Positions 8,596-18,347 of a stretch of 64,000 nt of DNA are shown one piece after another; position 1 is the stretch's first letter, and every line of letters begins with the position of its first letter. The stretch comes from Bordetella flabilis (GTDB taxonomy: Bacteria; Pseudomonadota; Gammaproteobacteria; Burkholderiales; Burkholderiaceae_B), in the NCBI RefSeq assembly GCF_001676725.1, contig NZ_CP016172.1, positions 3,286,001-3,350,000 on the forward strand, read 5' to 3'. The position numbers were made by a program, and so were the translations under genes. The notes under the pieces are model-generated. The model was given only the letters and a program-made list of their open reading frames with translations, was not told where the DNA came from and made no database searches.

Positions 8596-8988
8596 TCAAC
8601 GTTTCAATAGCGCGGTCAGTTCGGCGATCTGTCCGGCGCAGGCCGCGTGGGCGCGCGTCTCGATGTCGCGGTAGAGGGCGACGATGCGCTCGCCCACGGG
8701 AGTCAGCGCACTGCCTCCGCCCGCCGGCCCGCCGGGTCCCGACCGCGTCGCGGGCGCATCCAGGGCGCGATTCAATTCGTCGATCAGCAGCCATGCGCGC
8801 CGGTACGACATGCCCAGGCTGCGCGCCGCCGCGGTGATGGACCCATGCGCCGCGATGGCCTGTAGCAAGGCCACCTTGCCCGGTCCGATGGCCAGCAGAT
8901 CGCCCTGGCGGATACGCAGCCGGAAACGCACCTCGGGCTGGGCGGCGGGCGTGGCGGTCTTCTGTGTCGGCATCCGGGAAGTCACCAT
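8596..8988 (-). CDS. ModE-type single-domain winged-HTH regulator
   Basis: About 130 residues from the ATG at 8988; MPTQK at 8973 is an alternative. It matches the N-terminal DNA-binding domain of ModE: FRLRIRQGDLLAIGPGKVALLQ, then HGSITAAARSLGMSYRRAW and a glycine-rich linker before LTPVGERIVALY. The C-terminal molbindin (TOBE) domains of E. coli ModE are absent, so it cannot sense molybdate in the same way. It lies 77 bases after modC in the same direction, so it is probably the last gene of the mod unit and its regulator. Confidence 0.85.
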   Translation of the reverse strand: MVTSRMPTQKTATPAAQPEVRFRLRIRQGDLLAIGPGKVALLQAIAAHGSITAAARSLGMSYRRAWLLIDELNRALDAPATRSGPGGPAGGGSALTPVGERIVALYRDIETRAHAACAGQIAELTALLKR

Positions 8989-9065
8989 GCAGGCAAGAAT
9001 ACACGAGGGCGTTGACGGCACGGAGACACCGGCATGATCGGGCGCGCGTGCACGGGCGCGGCCCG

Positions 9066-10181
9066 TCAGGCCAGCAGGGATACCGACTTGATCTGCGCCC
9101 ACACCTGCTTGCCGGCCGCCAGTGCAAGCTGGTCGTGGGAATAGCGCGTAATGCGCGCCAGCAGCGGCGTGCCGTCCGCGTCCAGCCGGACCATCACATG
9201 CGCCGGGTTGTCGGCCGGCACGCAACTCTCCACGCGAGCCGGCAATACGTTCAGCGTGCTGCCGTCCTGCTGCCGGCTCAAGGCGAGGCTGACATCGCGG
9301 GCCTTGACGACCAGCCGCATGGGGCGGCCCGGCGGCACCGCATCGTGCACCACCCGCAACGTCGCCGCACCGCCCGGCAGCGCCACGGCCAGCAGGCGAT
9401 ACACGGCGTCATAGTTGTCCACCACGCCGCGCACCACCACGGCAGCGTCCTGGGCCAGGGCCGGCGGCAGGCGCAGGTCGGCGAAAGTGGCGCCAATGGG
9501 GCCGCTGCCGATGGCGCGGCCCTCTTCCATCAATACGACGTGGTCGGCCAGCCGGGCAACCTCCTGCACCGCGTGGCTGACGTATACGACGGGGATGTCC
9601 AGTTCGTCGTGCAGGCGTTCCAGGTAAGGCAGGATTTCCTGCTTGCGCCTGTCGTCCAATGCGGCCAGCGGCTCGTCCATCAGCAGCAACCGCGGACTGG
9701 TCAGCAAGGCGCGCGCGATGCCCACGCGCTGGCGCTCCCCGCCGGACAGGCTGGCGGGCCGGCGCTGCAACAGGTGGCCGATGCCCAGCAGCGCCACGGC
9801 GTCGTCGGGCTGCACTTTGCGTTCGGCCTTGGCCACCCGCGCGTACCCATAGTGAAGATTGGCGCGCACGTCCAGGTGCGGAAACAGGTTGGCGTCCTGG
9901 AACACATAACCCACCGCGCGGCGGTGGCTGGGCACCGCATGGCCGCGTTCCGTGTCCAGCCAGATTTCGCGATTGACCCGCAGATAACCGCTACGGGGCG
10001 TCGCCAGTCCGGCCAGGCAGCGCAACAGGCTGGTCTTGCCGGACCCGGACGGCCCGAACAGGGCCGTCACGCCACGCCCCGGCATGTGGAGGTCCACGTC
10101 CAGGATGAAACCGCCCTGCTCGAGCCGGAAGCAGGCATGGATACCCGTACCGCTGGCGTTGCCATTCATATCCGCCGGCAT
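9066..10181 (-). CDS. modC: molybdate ABC transporter ATP-binding protein ModC
   Basis: 371 residues from the ATG at 10181, which shares one base with the modB stop (TGATG). Walker A is [16 protein letters not shown] near residue 48, the signature is [16 protein letters not shown], and Walker B is [12 protein letters not shown]. The C-terminal third, after the H-loop region (VSHAVQEV), carries the TOBE/MOP-type domain expected for ModC. It powers molybdate import with ModB and ModA, encoded just upstream on the same strand. Family and operon context agree, so the symbol is used. Confidence 0.94.
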   Translation of the reverse strand: MPADMNGNASGTGIHACFRLEQGGFILDVDLHMPGRGVTALFGPSGSGKTSLLRCLAGLATPRSGYLRVNREIWLDTERGHAVPSHRRAVGYVFQDANLFPHLDVRANLHYGYARVAKAERKVQPDDAVALLGIGHLLQRRPASLSGGERQRVGIARALLTSPRLLLMDEPLAALDDRRKQEILPYLERLHDELDIPVVYVSHAVQEVARLADHVVLMEEGRAIGSGPIGATFADLRLPPALAQDAAVVVRGVVDNYDAVYRLLAVALPGGAATLRVVHDAVPPGRPMRLVVKARDVSLALSRQQDGSTLNVLPARVESCVPADNPAHVMVRLDADGTPLLARITRYSHDQLALAAGKQVWAQIKSVSLLA

Positions 10182-10861
10182 CAGCGTCCTCCCCAGGGGT
10201 CGCTGCGCCGGGCATACAGCAGCAGCAGGATCACGAAGGAAAGCACCACCATGCCACCGGCCAGCCAATGGGCGCGGCCGTACTCCAGGGCCTCCACATG
10301 GTCATAGATCTGGACGGAGACCACCCGCGTGCTGCCCGGAATATTGCCGCCTATCATCAGCACGACGCCGAACTCGCCGACCGTATGGGCAAAGCCGAGC
10401 ACCGTGGCCGCCAGATAGCCGGGGCGGGCCAGCGGCAGCGCCACGGTGACGAAGCGGTCCCAGGGTCCGGCGCGCAAGGTGGCCGCCGCTTCCAGCGGTT
10501 GCCGGCCTATCGCCACGAAAGCGTTGTGCAACGGCTGCACGACGAAAGGCAGCGAATAGACCAGCGACCCCACGACCAGGCCGGCGAAGGTAAAAGGCAG
10601 CGTGCCGATGCCGATAGCCTGCGTGAAGCGGCCGATATAGCCTTGCGGCCCCATGAGCAGCAGCAGATAGAAGCCGATGACGGTAGGCGGCAGCACCAGC
10701 GGCAGCGCCACGACGGCGCCGACCGGCCCGCGCCAGCGCGAGCGTGTGCGGGCCAGCCACCAGGCGACTGGCGTACCGACGACCAGCAGCAACACGGTCG
10801 TCAGCGCGGCCAGGCGCAGCGTGAGCCAGATGGCGGCCGCGTCCTCGGCGTTCAGCACCAT
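10181..10861 (-). CDS. modB: molybdate ABC transporter permease ModB
   Basis: 226 residues from the ATG at 10861 ([12 protein letters not shown]); a longer start at 10888 is possible. It has five to six hydrophobic segments, beginning with [20 protein letters not shown], and the binding-protein-dependent permease EAA loop around [20 protein letters not shown], which contacts ModC. It sits between modA and modC on the same strand, with modC overlapping its stop codon. Role: inner-membrane channel for molybdate. Confidence 0.94.
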   Translation of the reverse strand: MVLNAEDAAAIWLTLRLAALTTVLLLVVGTPVAWWLARTRSRWRGPVGAVVALPLVLPPTVIGFYLLLLMGPQGYIGRFTQAIGIGTLPFTFAGLVVGSLVYSLPFVVQPLHNAFVAIGRQPLEAAATLRAGPWDRFVTVALPLARPGYLAATVLGFAHTVGEFGVVLMIGGNIPGSTRVVSVQIYDHVEALEYGRAHWLAGGMVVLSFVILLLLYARRSDPWGGR

Positions 10862-10942
10862 GGATCGGCGCCCTTCATGCGGATGCATCCTTGCGGGTCG
10901 AGACGCGCGCGCTGCCTGCCCGATGCGCAGGCGGCGGCCGTT

Positions 10943-12108
<1,166 letters not shown>

Positions 12109-13173
12109 ATGTGGCTGCGCGCTGTCCCCGCGCTGGCCGCTCTCGCCCTGGCGGGATGCACGACCTGCTACCAGCCGATGGGATCGGCGCGGGCGACGCC
12201 GGCCATCTCCGGACAGGCGCTGACCACCGTGGACGGCGTGCGCTTGCCGCTGCGCACGTGGAATCCCATGGACCAGGCGCCCTGGGCCGCCCTGGTGGCG
12301 CTGCATGGCATGAACGACTATTCGAACGCCTTCGACCAGGCGGCGCACTACTGGGCAGCCCAGGGCATCGTCACCTACGCCTATGACCAACGCGGCTTTG
12401 GCGCCGGCCCGCGGCCCGGCATCTGGCCCGACACGCCCACCCTGATCGCCGATCTCGATGCGGCGGTCGAGGCGGTGAAGGCGGCCCATCCGGGGCTGCC
12501 GGTCTACGTGCTGGGCGAAAGCATGGGCGGCGCCGTCGTCGCGGCGGCGCTGGCCGCCCGCACCGTCGGCCCGCAAGCGCCGCTGGCGCGGCGTATCGCC
12601 GGCGCCGTCCTGTCGGCGCCCGCCATGTGGGGGCGGGACGTCATGAATCCGTTCTACCGCTTCACGCTCTGGCTGGGCTACAGCACGGTGCCCGGCATGG
12701 TGGTCGAGCCGCCGCGTGGCCTGAAAATAATGCCGTCGGACAACATCGACATGCTGCGCGCCCTGGGCAGGGATCCGCTCGTGCTCAAGCGTACCCGCAT
12801 CGATGCCTTGAAAGGCCTGGTGGACCTGATGAGCCAGGCCGAAGCCGCCCTGCCGGACCTGCCGCCCGATGTACCGCTGCTGGTGCTGTTCGGGCGGCAC
12901 GAGCAGGTACTGCCCGAACGCGTGGTCGACGAGACGCTGCGGCGGTTCGCCGCCGCGCCGGTCGATAGCCGGCCGCGCGTGGCGCTGTACGAGGACGGCT
13001 ACCACATGCTGTTGCGCGACCTGAACGCAGAAACGGTATGGCGGGACATCGCCGCCTGGATGCGCGCGCCCATGGTGGCGGCACTGCCCAGCGGCGCCGA
13101 GCGCCATGCGCCCACGGTAGCGCCGGCGACGCCCGCGCCCGCCTCGCGGCAGCTATCCCTTCAGGGTCCGTAG
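12109..13173 (+). CDS. lipoprotein alpha/beta hydrolase (monoacylglycerol-lipase-like)
   Basis: 354 residues from the ATG at 12109, chosen because the product then opens with a compact lipoprotein signal (LRAVPALAALALAGC, lipobox LAGC). In-frame starts at 11968, 11977 and 12019 would add an Arg-rich leader. The fold is alpha/beta hydrolase: LVALHGMNDYSNAF, the nucleophile elbow GESMGG (S138) and a late His in GYHML (H299). The usual acidic triad position falls in GRHEQVLP, where Glu may replace Asp. A membrane-anchored esterase or lipase acting on acylglycerols is likely. It overlaps the convergent nnr gene by 21 bases. Confidence 0.82.
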   Translation: MWLRAVPALAALALAGCTTCYQPMGSARATPAISGQALTTVDGVRLPLRTWNPMDQAPWAALVALHGMNDYSNAFDQAAHYWAAQGIVTYAYDQRGFGAGPRPGIWPDTPTLIADLDAAVEAVKAAHPGLPVYVLGESMGGAVVAAALAARTVGPQAPLARRIAGAVLSAPAMWGRDVMNPFYRFTLWLGYSTVPGMVVEPPRGLKIMPSDNIDMLRALGRDPLVLKRTRIDALKGLVDLMSQAEAALPDLPPDVPLLVLFGRHEQVLPERVVDETLRRFAAAPVDSRPRVALYEDGYHMLLRDLNAETVWRDIAAWMRAPMVAALPSGAERHAPTVAPATPAPASRQLSLQGP

Positions 13174-14655
13174 CACATCCGGAATGCGTGCAGGCAGGTC
13201 TTCCGCGATCAGGCCGGGCCCGTGCGCGGCCGCCGCCGCGCCATGTATCCACGTCGCGGCGCACGCCGCATCGAAAGGCGCCATCCCCTGCGCCAGCAAG
13301 CCCGTGATCATTCCGGTCAGGACGTCGCCGCTGCCGCCCGTGGCCAGGTCCGGCGGCGCATTGCTGTTGATCGCCGCCCTGCCGTCCGGCGCCGCGATTA
13401 CGGTATCCGCGCCCTTCAGCACGATCACCGCGCCGCAGCGCGCCGCCGCCGTGCGCGCCCGCGCGAGCTTCGGGCCCACGCGCTGGAACAGGCGTCCGAA
13501 CTCCCCTTCGTGCGGCGTCAACACGCAGGGGCCGCGTATGGCGTCGAACAGCGTATGCGCCGTATCGGAGAACGCGGTAATGGCGTCCGCATCCAGCACC
13601 ACGGCGCGCCGGGTCGCCAGCGCGGCCAGCGCGTGACCGCGCGTCGCGGCCGATACGCCGGCCCCAGGGCCGATCGCGATGGCGTTCTTGCGCGTGTCCG
13701 CCAGCAAAGTCTCGAAGCGGGTTTCGCCACCCAAAGGCAGCACCATGACGCTGGTCAGCGCGGCGGCATAGACGGGCCAGGATGCGCTGGGCGCGGCCAC
13801 CGTGACCAGCCCCGCGCCGATGCGCGCGGCGGCCAGCGCGGTCAGGCGGGTCGCGCCCGTCATCACCGCGCCGCCCAGCACCAGCGCGTGGCCGCGCGCA
13901 TACTTGTGGCCCTGCAGCCGGGGCCATGGGAAGCGCGCGATCCAATTGGCCGGCGCGTTCTCCCAGGTGTGCGGAGCGATCGCATCCAGCACGGCATCCG
14001 GGATACCGATATCCGCGACTTCCAATTCCCCGCACAGCGCGCGTCCCGGCAGCAACAGGTGGCCGGGCTTCTTGCGAAAGAAGGTCACGGTGATATCGGC
14101 CGGCGCGGCGATGCCGCGCACTTCGCCGGTGGCGCCGTCCACCCCACTGGGCGTATCGACCGCGCAAACCGGCAGCGCACGGTCGATGACCGCCTGCAAG
14201 GTCGCGGCGGCCACGCCGTCGACAGGCCGCGCCAGGCCGGCGCCGAATATCGCATCGATGACCAGCGTGGCGCCATCCAGCGCGTCGGGCGCCAGCGGCA
14301 CCACCGGCCCCGGCCACAGGGCGGCATGATGGGCCGCGTCGCCTTTCAACGCGTCGCGGCCGCCGAGCAGGGCCAGGGTGACCGGCCACCCCGCCGCCGC
14401 CAGATGGCGCGCGGCGACAAAGCCATCGCCGCCGTTATTGCCGGGACCGCAGAGGACCGCCACGGGCTGGCGCGGCCAGCGCGCCTGGACGGCCCGGGCC
14501 ACGGCCAGGCCGGCATCTTCCATCAAGGCGACGCCGGGCCGCCCGCCGGCCATGGCGGCCTGGTCGGCCTGCGCCATTTCGCGCGGCGTCAACAGCGCAT
14601 GCGCGCGCCGGTCCATTGAAGGCTTCGCCGGGTAATCCGCCGCTTGATCGACCAC
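13153..14655 (-). CDS. nnr: bifunctional NAD(P)H-hydrate epimerase / ADP-dependent dehydratase
   Basis: 500 residues from the GTG at 14655, chosen because AGGAG lies 7 bases upstream; ATG 14616 is the alternative. The N-terminal YjeF_N epimerase domain shows CGPGNNGGDGFVAARHL and DAIFGAGL. The C-terminal carbohydrate-kinase-like dehydratase domain shows VLTPHEGEFGRL and PDLATGGSGDVLTGMI. The enzyme repairs hydrated NADH and NADPH using ADP, a housekeeping metabolite-repair function. It lies 3' to 3' with the lipoprotein hydrolase, with overlapping ends. Confidence 0.93.
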   Translation of the reverse strand: MVDQAADYPAKPSMDRRAHALLTPREMAQADQAAMAGGRPGVALMEDAGLAVARAVQARWPRQPVAVLCGPGNNGGDGFVAARHLAAAGWPVTLALLGGRDALKGDAAHHAALWPGPVVPLAPDALDGATLVIDAIFGAGLARPVDGVAAATLQAVIDRALPVCAVDTPSGVDGATGEVRGIAAPADITVTFFRKKPGHLLLPGRALCGELEVADIGIPDAVLDAIAPHTWENAPANWIARFPWPRLQGHKYARGHALVLGGAVMTGATRLTALAAARIGAGLVTVAAPSASWPVYAAALTSVMVLPLGGETRFETLLADTRKNAIAIGPGAGVSAATRGHALAALATRRAVVLDADAITAFSDTAHTLFDAIRGPCVLTPHEGEFGRLFQRVGPKLARARTAAARCGAVIVLKGADTVIAAPDGRAAINSNAPPDLATGGSGDVLTGMITGLLAQGMAPFDAACAATWIHGAAAAAHGPGLIAEDLPARIPDVLRTLKG

Positions 14656-14740
14656 TGTGAGGCTCCTGGGATGCTGGGGCTGCGGCCACGCAGGCCTATG
14701 CATCCACAGACTGTAGCGCACTGCCGCCGGTGCGCGCGCC

Positions 14741-15505
14741 TTAGCCGGCCAGCAGCAGATGCAGCCCCAGCGCTCCCACGCCCACGAAGAAACAGCGCCG
14801 GAACGTCGGCGCGCTGACCCGGTGGCGCAGCCATTGCCCCGCCATCATGCCGGCCAAGGCCGGCAGCAGCGCCAGCAGCGAGGCCCAGGCCTCCCGGCCG
14901 CCCAGTTGCCCGCCGTGTATCAGGTCGCCGGCCAGGGCGATGGTGGAGGCGGTGAAGGCCAGGCCCATGGCCTGCACCAGTTCGTCCTTATCCAGCCCCA
15001 GCGCCTGCAGGTATGGAACGGCCGGGATGACGAAGACCCCTGTCATCGAAGCGATGCCGCCGGTGGTCGCGCCGACGATCGGTCCCGCCCAAGCCTGCAC
15101 GCCGGGCGGCACGCTGAGCCGCGCCCCGCTCAGGCCCACGGCGGCATAGATCATCAAGGCGGCGCCCAGGGCATGGCCCGCCCACGCGGTCTCGCGCCCT
15201 GCCAGCCAGATCCCCACCCCCAAGGTGCCGACGACGATTCCCAGCAGCAAGGGCCATAGGCGCCGCATCAGGTACAGGAAGCGGCCGCCGACGGCCAATT
15301 GCCAGACATTGGTCACCATGGAGGGAATGATCAGCAACGCGGCAGCCTGCGGCGGAGCCATAGCCACACTGAGCAGCCCGATGGAAACCGTCGGCAGTCC
15401 CAGCCCGATCACTCCCTTCACCAGGCCGGCCACGCAAAAACTCGCGGCGACCAGCAGGATCAGGCCCGTCCCGCCATCGCGGTAGAAATCCAGTAGCGTG
15501 TTCAT
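14741..15505 (-). CDS. TauE/SafE-family sulfite or sulfonate exporter
   Basis: 254 residues from the ATG at 15505 (MNTLLDFYRDGG). It has about eight hydrophobic segments and the family pattern of two repeated halves, with a glycine-rich LVKGVIGLGLPTVSIGLL in the first and IVGATTGGIASMTGVFVIPA in the second. Family members move sulfite, sulfoacetate or other organic anions across the inner membrane. It is divergent from a LysR gene at 15601, which likely regulates it. The substrate is inferred only from the family; the sulfur genes at 25-30 and 42-47 kb make sulfite plausible. Confidence 0.88.
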   Translation of the reverse strand: MNTLLDFYRDGGTGLILLVAASFCVAGLVKGVIGLGLPTVSIGLLSVAMAPPQAAALLIIPSMVTNVWQLAVGGRFLYLMRRLWPLLLGIVVGTLGVGIWLAGRETAWAGHALGAALMIYAAVGLSGARLSVPPGVQAWAGPIVGATTGGIASMTGVFVIPAVPYLQALGLDKDELVQAMGLAFTASTIALAGDLIHGGQLGGREAWASLLALLPALAGMMAGQWLRHRVSAPTFRRCFFVGVGALGLHLLLAG

Positions 15506-15600
15506 GCCGCCATGATGCCGCGCGCCGACGTCCTTGCAAAGTCGCATTACACTGAGGCAGCCTTCGGTTCTGCCGCAGGCTGAGCGCCTGGAGCCCGACA

Positions 15601-16500
15601 ATGCACTTCGACCTGACCGACCTGCGACTATTCCTGCAGACGCTGGACAGCGGCAGCATCACGGCCGGCGCCGCGCGCTGCCATCTGGCGTTGGCCTCCG
15701 CCAGCGCCCGGATGCGCGGCTTGGAAGCCTCGCTGGGCACGCCCCTGCTGCTGCGCGGCCGGCGCGGGGTCCGGCCCACCGCGGCCGGCCAGGCGCTGGC
15801 TTACCACGCACGCAGCCTGCTGCAACACGTCGATCGCATGGAGGAAGACCTGGGCGACTACGCCAGCGGTTTCAAGGGCCGGGTGCGCCTGCTCTGCAAC
15901 ACCGCGGCGGTCACGGAACACCTGCCCGAGCCGCTTGGCGCTTTCCTCAGGGTGCATCCCAATATCGATGTGGACCTGCAGGAACAGCCCAGCCATCGCA
16001 TCCTGCCCGAGCTGCGCGAAGGCACGGCGGACGTGGGCATCGTCTCCGACGCCGTGGACCTTAGCGGCCTGCATGCCACGCCCTTTCGCCGCGACCGCCT
16101 GGTATTGCTGGCCCCACGCGGCCATGCGCTGGCGCGCCGCGCCCGCGTCCGCTACACCGAGACCCTGGACCACGATCATATCGGCCTGCCCGCCAGCACC
16201 GCCCTGGGCGTATACCTGGATGACCAGGCCGCCCGTGCCGGCCGCCGCGCGCGCACTCGTGTGCGCGTGCAGGGCTTCGACGCCGTGGCGCGGCTGGTCG
16301 CGCAGGGCGCCGGGCTGGGCATCATGCCCGAGGCGGCGGCACGTCGATGGGCCGGACGCGCCGGCATCCGGCTGCTTATACTGGACGAGCCCTGGGCCGA
16401 CCGGCAATTGATGCTGTGCGTGCGTACCATGGAAGGCTTGCCCAATTACGCGCGCGCCTTGATCCAGGCGCTGCAACCGCAAGCCGGAGAACCGTCATGA
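15601..16500 (+). CDS. LysR-family transcriptional regulator
   Basis: 299 residues. The N-terminal HTH region reads LRLFLQTLDSGSITAGAARC followed by LALASASARMRGLEASLGTPLLLRGRRGVRPTAAGQ, then a standard LysR effector domain. It is divergent from the TauE/SafE gene (starts 96 bases apart). Its stop overlaps the start of the SelT/W-like gene in an ATGA junction, so the two are translationally coupled. It probably controls the exporter and its own small partner. The inducer is unknown. Confidence 0.91.
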   Translation: MHFDLTDLRLFLQTLDSGSITAGAARCHLALASASARMRGLEASLGTPLLLRGRRGVRPTAAGQALAYHARSLLQHVDRMEEDLGDYASGFKGRVRLLCNTAAVTEHLPEPLGAFLRVHPNIDVDLQEQPSHRILPELREGTADVGIVSDAVDLSGLHATPFRRDRLVLLAPRGHALARRARVRYTETLDHDHIGLPASTALGVYLDDQAARAGRRARTRVRVQGFDAVARLVAQGAGLGIMPEAAARRWAGRAGIRLLILDEPWADRQLMLCVRTMEGLPNYARALIQALQPQAGEPS

Positions 16501-16793
16501 GCCCGTCCGCCCTGCCCCGCGTCACCATCACCTATTGCACGCAGTGCCAATGGCTATTGCGCGCGGCATGGATGGCCCAGGAACTGTTGTCCACCTTCGG
16601 CACGGACCTGGGAGAGGTGGCGCTGGTCCCGGGCACCGGCGGCATTTTCCAGGTGCACTGCGACGGCGTGCTGCTGTGGGACCGCAAAGTACAGTCCGGC
16701 TTCCCCGACGCGAAGACACTGAAGCAGGCCGTGCGCGACCGCATCGACCCCGGACGCGATCTGGGCCACGCGGACCGCAAGGCCGCCGGATGA
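16497..16793 (+). CDS. SelT/SelW/SelH-family (Rdx) thioredoxin-like protein
   Basis: 98 residues from the ATG at 16497, which overlaps the LysR stop (ATGA). It begins VTITYCTQCQWLLRAAWMAQELL, with the redox CxxC (CTQC) in the position occupied by CxxU in selenoproteins T and W. Next comes VPGTGGIFQVHCDGVLLWDR, then GFPDAKTLKQAVRD, all typical of the prokaryotic Rdx family. Members are small cytoplasmic proteins with a thioredoxin fold and poorly known redox roles. Coupling to a LysR gene is noteworthy. It ends 12 bases from the convergent thiolase-like gene. Confidence 0.88.
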   Translation: MSPSALPRVTITYCTQCQWLLRAAWMAQELLSTFGTDLGEVALVPGTGGIFQVHCDGVLLWDRKVQSGFPDAKTLKQAVRDRIDPGRDLGHADRKAAG

Positions 16794-16805
16794 CGGCAGG
16801 CGGTT

Positions 16806-17963
16806 TCACCCCGTATGCGATGCGCCCAGGATGACGGTGTACTGCGACGACAGTACACCGCCGTTGCCATGGGCCAGCGCGACCTCGGCATCCGCCACCT
16901 GGCGCGCCCCGCATTCCCCGCGCAGCTGGCGTACCGCTTCGATCAGCAGGAATAGCCCGTACATGCCAGGGTGGCAGTAGGACAGGCCGCCGCCATTGGT
17001 ATTTACCGGCAGGCTGCCGCGCGGCGCGATGCGGCCCCCCCCGACGAATGGCCCACCTTCTCCCTTGGCGCAAAAGCCCAGGTCCTCCAGGAACAGGATG
17101 GTGTTGATGGTGAAGGCGTCATATACGCCCACCACGTCGATATCGGCGGCCCGCAGGCCCGCCTGTGCGTAGGCAATCTCGCCGGAGCGCTGCGCGCCGG
17201 TCCGGACCAGATCCGGCATGTTCGATATCGTCAGGTGCGTGGTCACGTGGCCGGCTCCCAGCAGATGCACGGCGGGTTTGGCCAGGTGCCGGGCGCGCGC
17301 CGCGGAAGTCACCACGATAGCTCCCCCGCCGTCGGTGACGAGGCAGCAATCGCGTATCGTCAGCGGATGGCTGACCATGCGCGACGCCAGCACTTCTTCC
17401 ACCGTCAACGGGGCCTGCTCCCAGGCAACGGGATTCAGCATGGCCCATTCACGCGCCGCCACCGCGACCTGGGCCAATTGCTCGCGCGTCGTGCCGAACT
17501 CGTGCATATGGCGGGCCGCCGCCAGGGCATACGCCGTGGGCGGCAGGAACGGCTTGAAGGGGTGCTCGTAGGGATTGCGTTCCGCAGGGCTGGTATTCCT
17601 GCGGCCGAGCGAACGCTGTGTGCTGCCATAGGCGATGACGGCCACCTCGCAGGCGCCCGCGGCGATGGCTTGCCGGGCGCGCGCCAGATGCCCCATGAAC
17701 GAAGAACCGCCCGTCGAACTGGATTCGATGTAGGCCTCGGGCAGGTTCAGGTATTCGGCCAGCGCCAGGCCTGCCATGCGGCTTTGCGTGGTCGCGCAGA
17801 ACAGGCCGTCGACGTCCCGCAGCCCCAGACCGCAATCGGCCAGGGCGCGCTGCACGCCCTGCGCCATGAGGTCCATGGCCGAAAAGCCGGGGCCGACTTC
17901 ACCCAGGTCCGATTCCGCGGCGCCGACGATCACGGCGCGGCGGTCTTGCGTAAGTGTCTGCAT
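16806..17963 (-). CDS. thiolase-superfamily protein lacking the nucleophilic Cys (SCP-x/Ltp-like)
   Basis: 385 residues with a thiolase fold: N-terminal AVIVGAAESDLGEVGP, then a dimer-interface region, then VYDAFTINTILFLEDLGF and NTNGGGLSYCHPGMYG near the C-terminus. Where biosynthetic thiolases carry the CoA-acylated Cys (CASG-type motif), this protein has ESSSTGGSSFMGH, so Claisen thiolysis is unlikely. Cys-less relatives such as Ltp2 work with a DUF35 partner as retro-aldolases on acyl-CoA side chains. A DUF35 gene lies 1 base upstream on the same strand, supporting that reading. It is last in the IclR-linked acyl-CoA operon. Confidence 0.85.
   Translation of the reverse strand: MQTLTQDRRAVIVGAAESDLGEVGPGFSAMDLMAQGVQRALADCGLGLRDVDGLFCATTQSRMAGLALAEYLNLPEAYIESSSTGGSSFMGHLARARQAIAAGACEVAVIAYGSTQRSLGRRNTSPAERNPYEHPFKPFLPPTAYALAAARHMHEFGTTREQLAQVAVAAREWAMLNPVAWEQAPLTVEEVLASRMVSHPLTIRDCCLVTDGGGAIVVTSAARARHLAKPAVHLLGAGHVTTHLTISNMPDLVRTGAQRSGEIAYAQAGLRAADIDVVGVYDAFTINTILFLEDLGFCAKGEGGPFVGGGRIAPRGSLPVNTNGGGLSYCHPGMYGLFLLIEAVRQLRGECGARQVADAEVALAHGNGGVLSSQYTVILGASHTG
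16835..16860. other. perfect 10-bp inverted repeat at the thiolase 3' end
   Basis: CGGTGTACTG (16835-16844), 6 bases, CAGTACACCG (16851-16860). It lies within the last codons of the thiolase-like gene, about 40 bases from the convergent SelT/W-like gene. It could form a stable RNA hairpin in either transcript but has no U-run, so it is not a classical terminator. Confidence 0.55.
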
Positions 17964-17964
17964 A

Positions 17965-18345
17965 TCAACCAGCCGGTGTGAATACGGGATAGGGATCGTC
18001 GTCGTCCGCCTCTGCCTCGTGCGGCCGGAAGCGCACCCGCAGGCCGATCGCCACCTGCAGGGGCGGCACTCCTTCGACGCGGCTCATCAGGCGAAAGCCC
18101 TCGTCGCAGTCGACGAGCGCGACGTTGTAGGGCTCGCCCTTGCGCGGGTAGACCACGGAAGTGCTGTATACCGTGCCCCAGCCCTGGCTGGTGCGCCATT
18201 CCAGGCAGTCCTGCCCGGAGTACGGGCACAGCACGCGCGGAAAGAACACCGGCTTGCCGGCGACCGGGCTGTACTGGTACGCCAGCCGGCCCGCCCGCAG
18301 GTGCGCCAGGTATACCGCGTACGGCGACTGTGCGTCTGCCTTCAT
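17965..18345 (-). CDS. DUF35 OB-fold protein (acyl-CoA-associated partner)
   Basis: 126 residues from the ATG at 18345. It has the DUF35 order: an N-terminal helix (YAVYLAHLRAGRLAYQ), a rubredoxin-like ribbon region and an OB fold (GWGTVYSTSVVYPRKGEPYNVALVDCDEGFR). The ribbon keeps only two Cys (LCPYSGQDCLEW) rather than four, so zinc binding is doubtful. DUF35 proteins pair with thiolase-like or MaoC enzymes and bind acyl-CoA. Here it sits directly between a MaoC gene and a Cys-less thiolase gene with 1-2 base gaps, so a three-part complex is plausible. Confidence 0.88.
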   Translation of the reverse strand: MKADAQSPYAVYLAHLRAGRLAYQYSPVAGKPVFFPRVLCPYSGQDCLEWRTSQGWGTVYSTSVVYPRKGEPYNVALVDCDEGFRLMSRVEGVPPLQVAIGLRVRFRPHEAEADDDDPYPVFTPAG

Positions 18346-18347
18346 GG

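Noticed and set aside
13222..14619. Long plus-strand open frame opposite the Nnr gene
   Set aside because: The minus-strand frame has full Nnr family motifs across its length; the opposite frame is rich in Arg and Gly, lacks a ribosome site and is expected from the high GC3.
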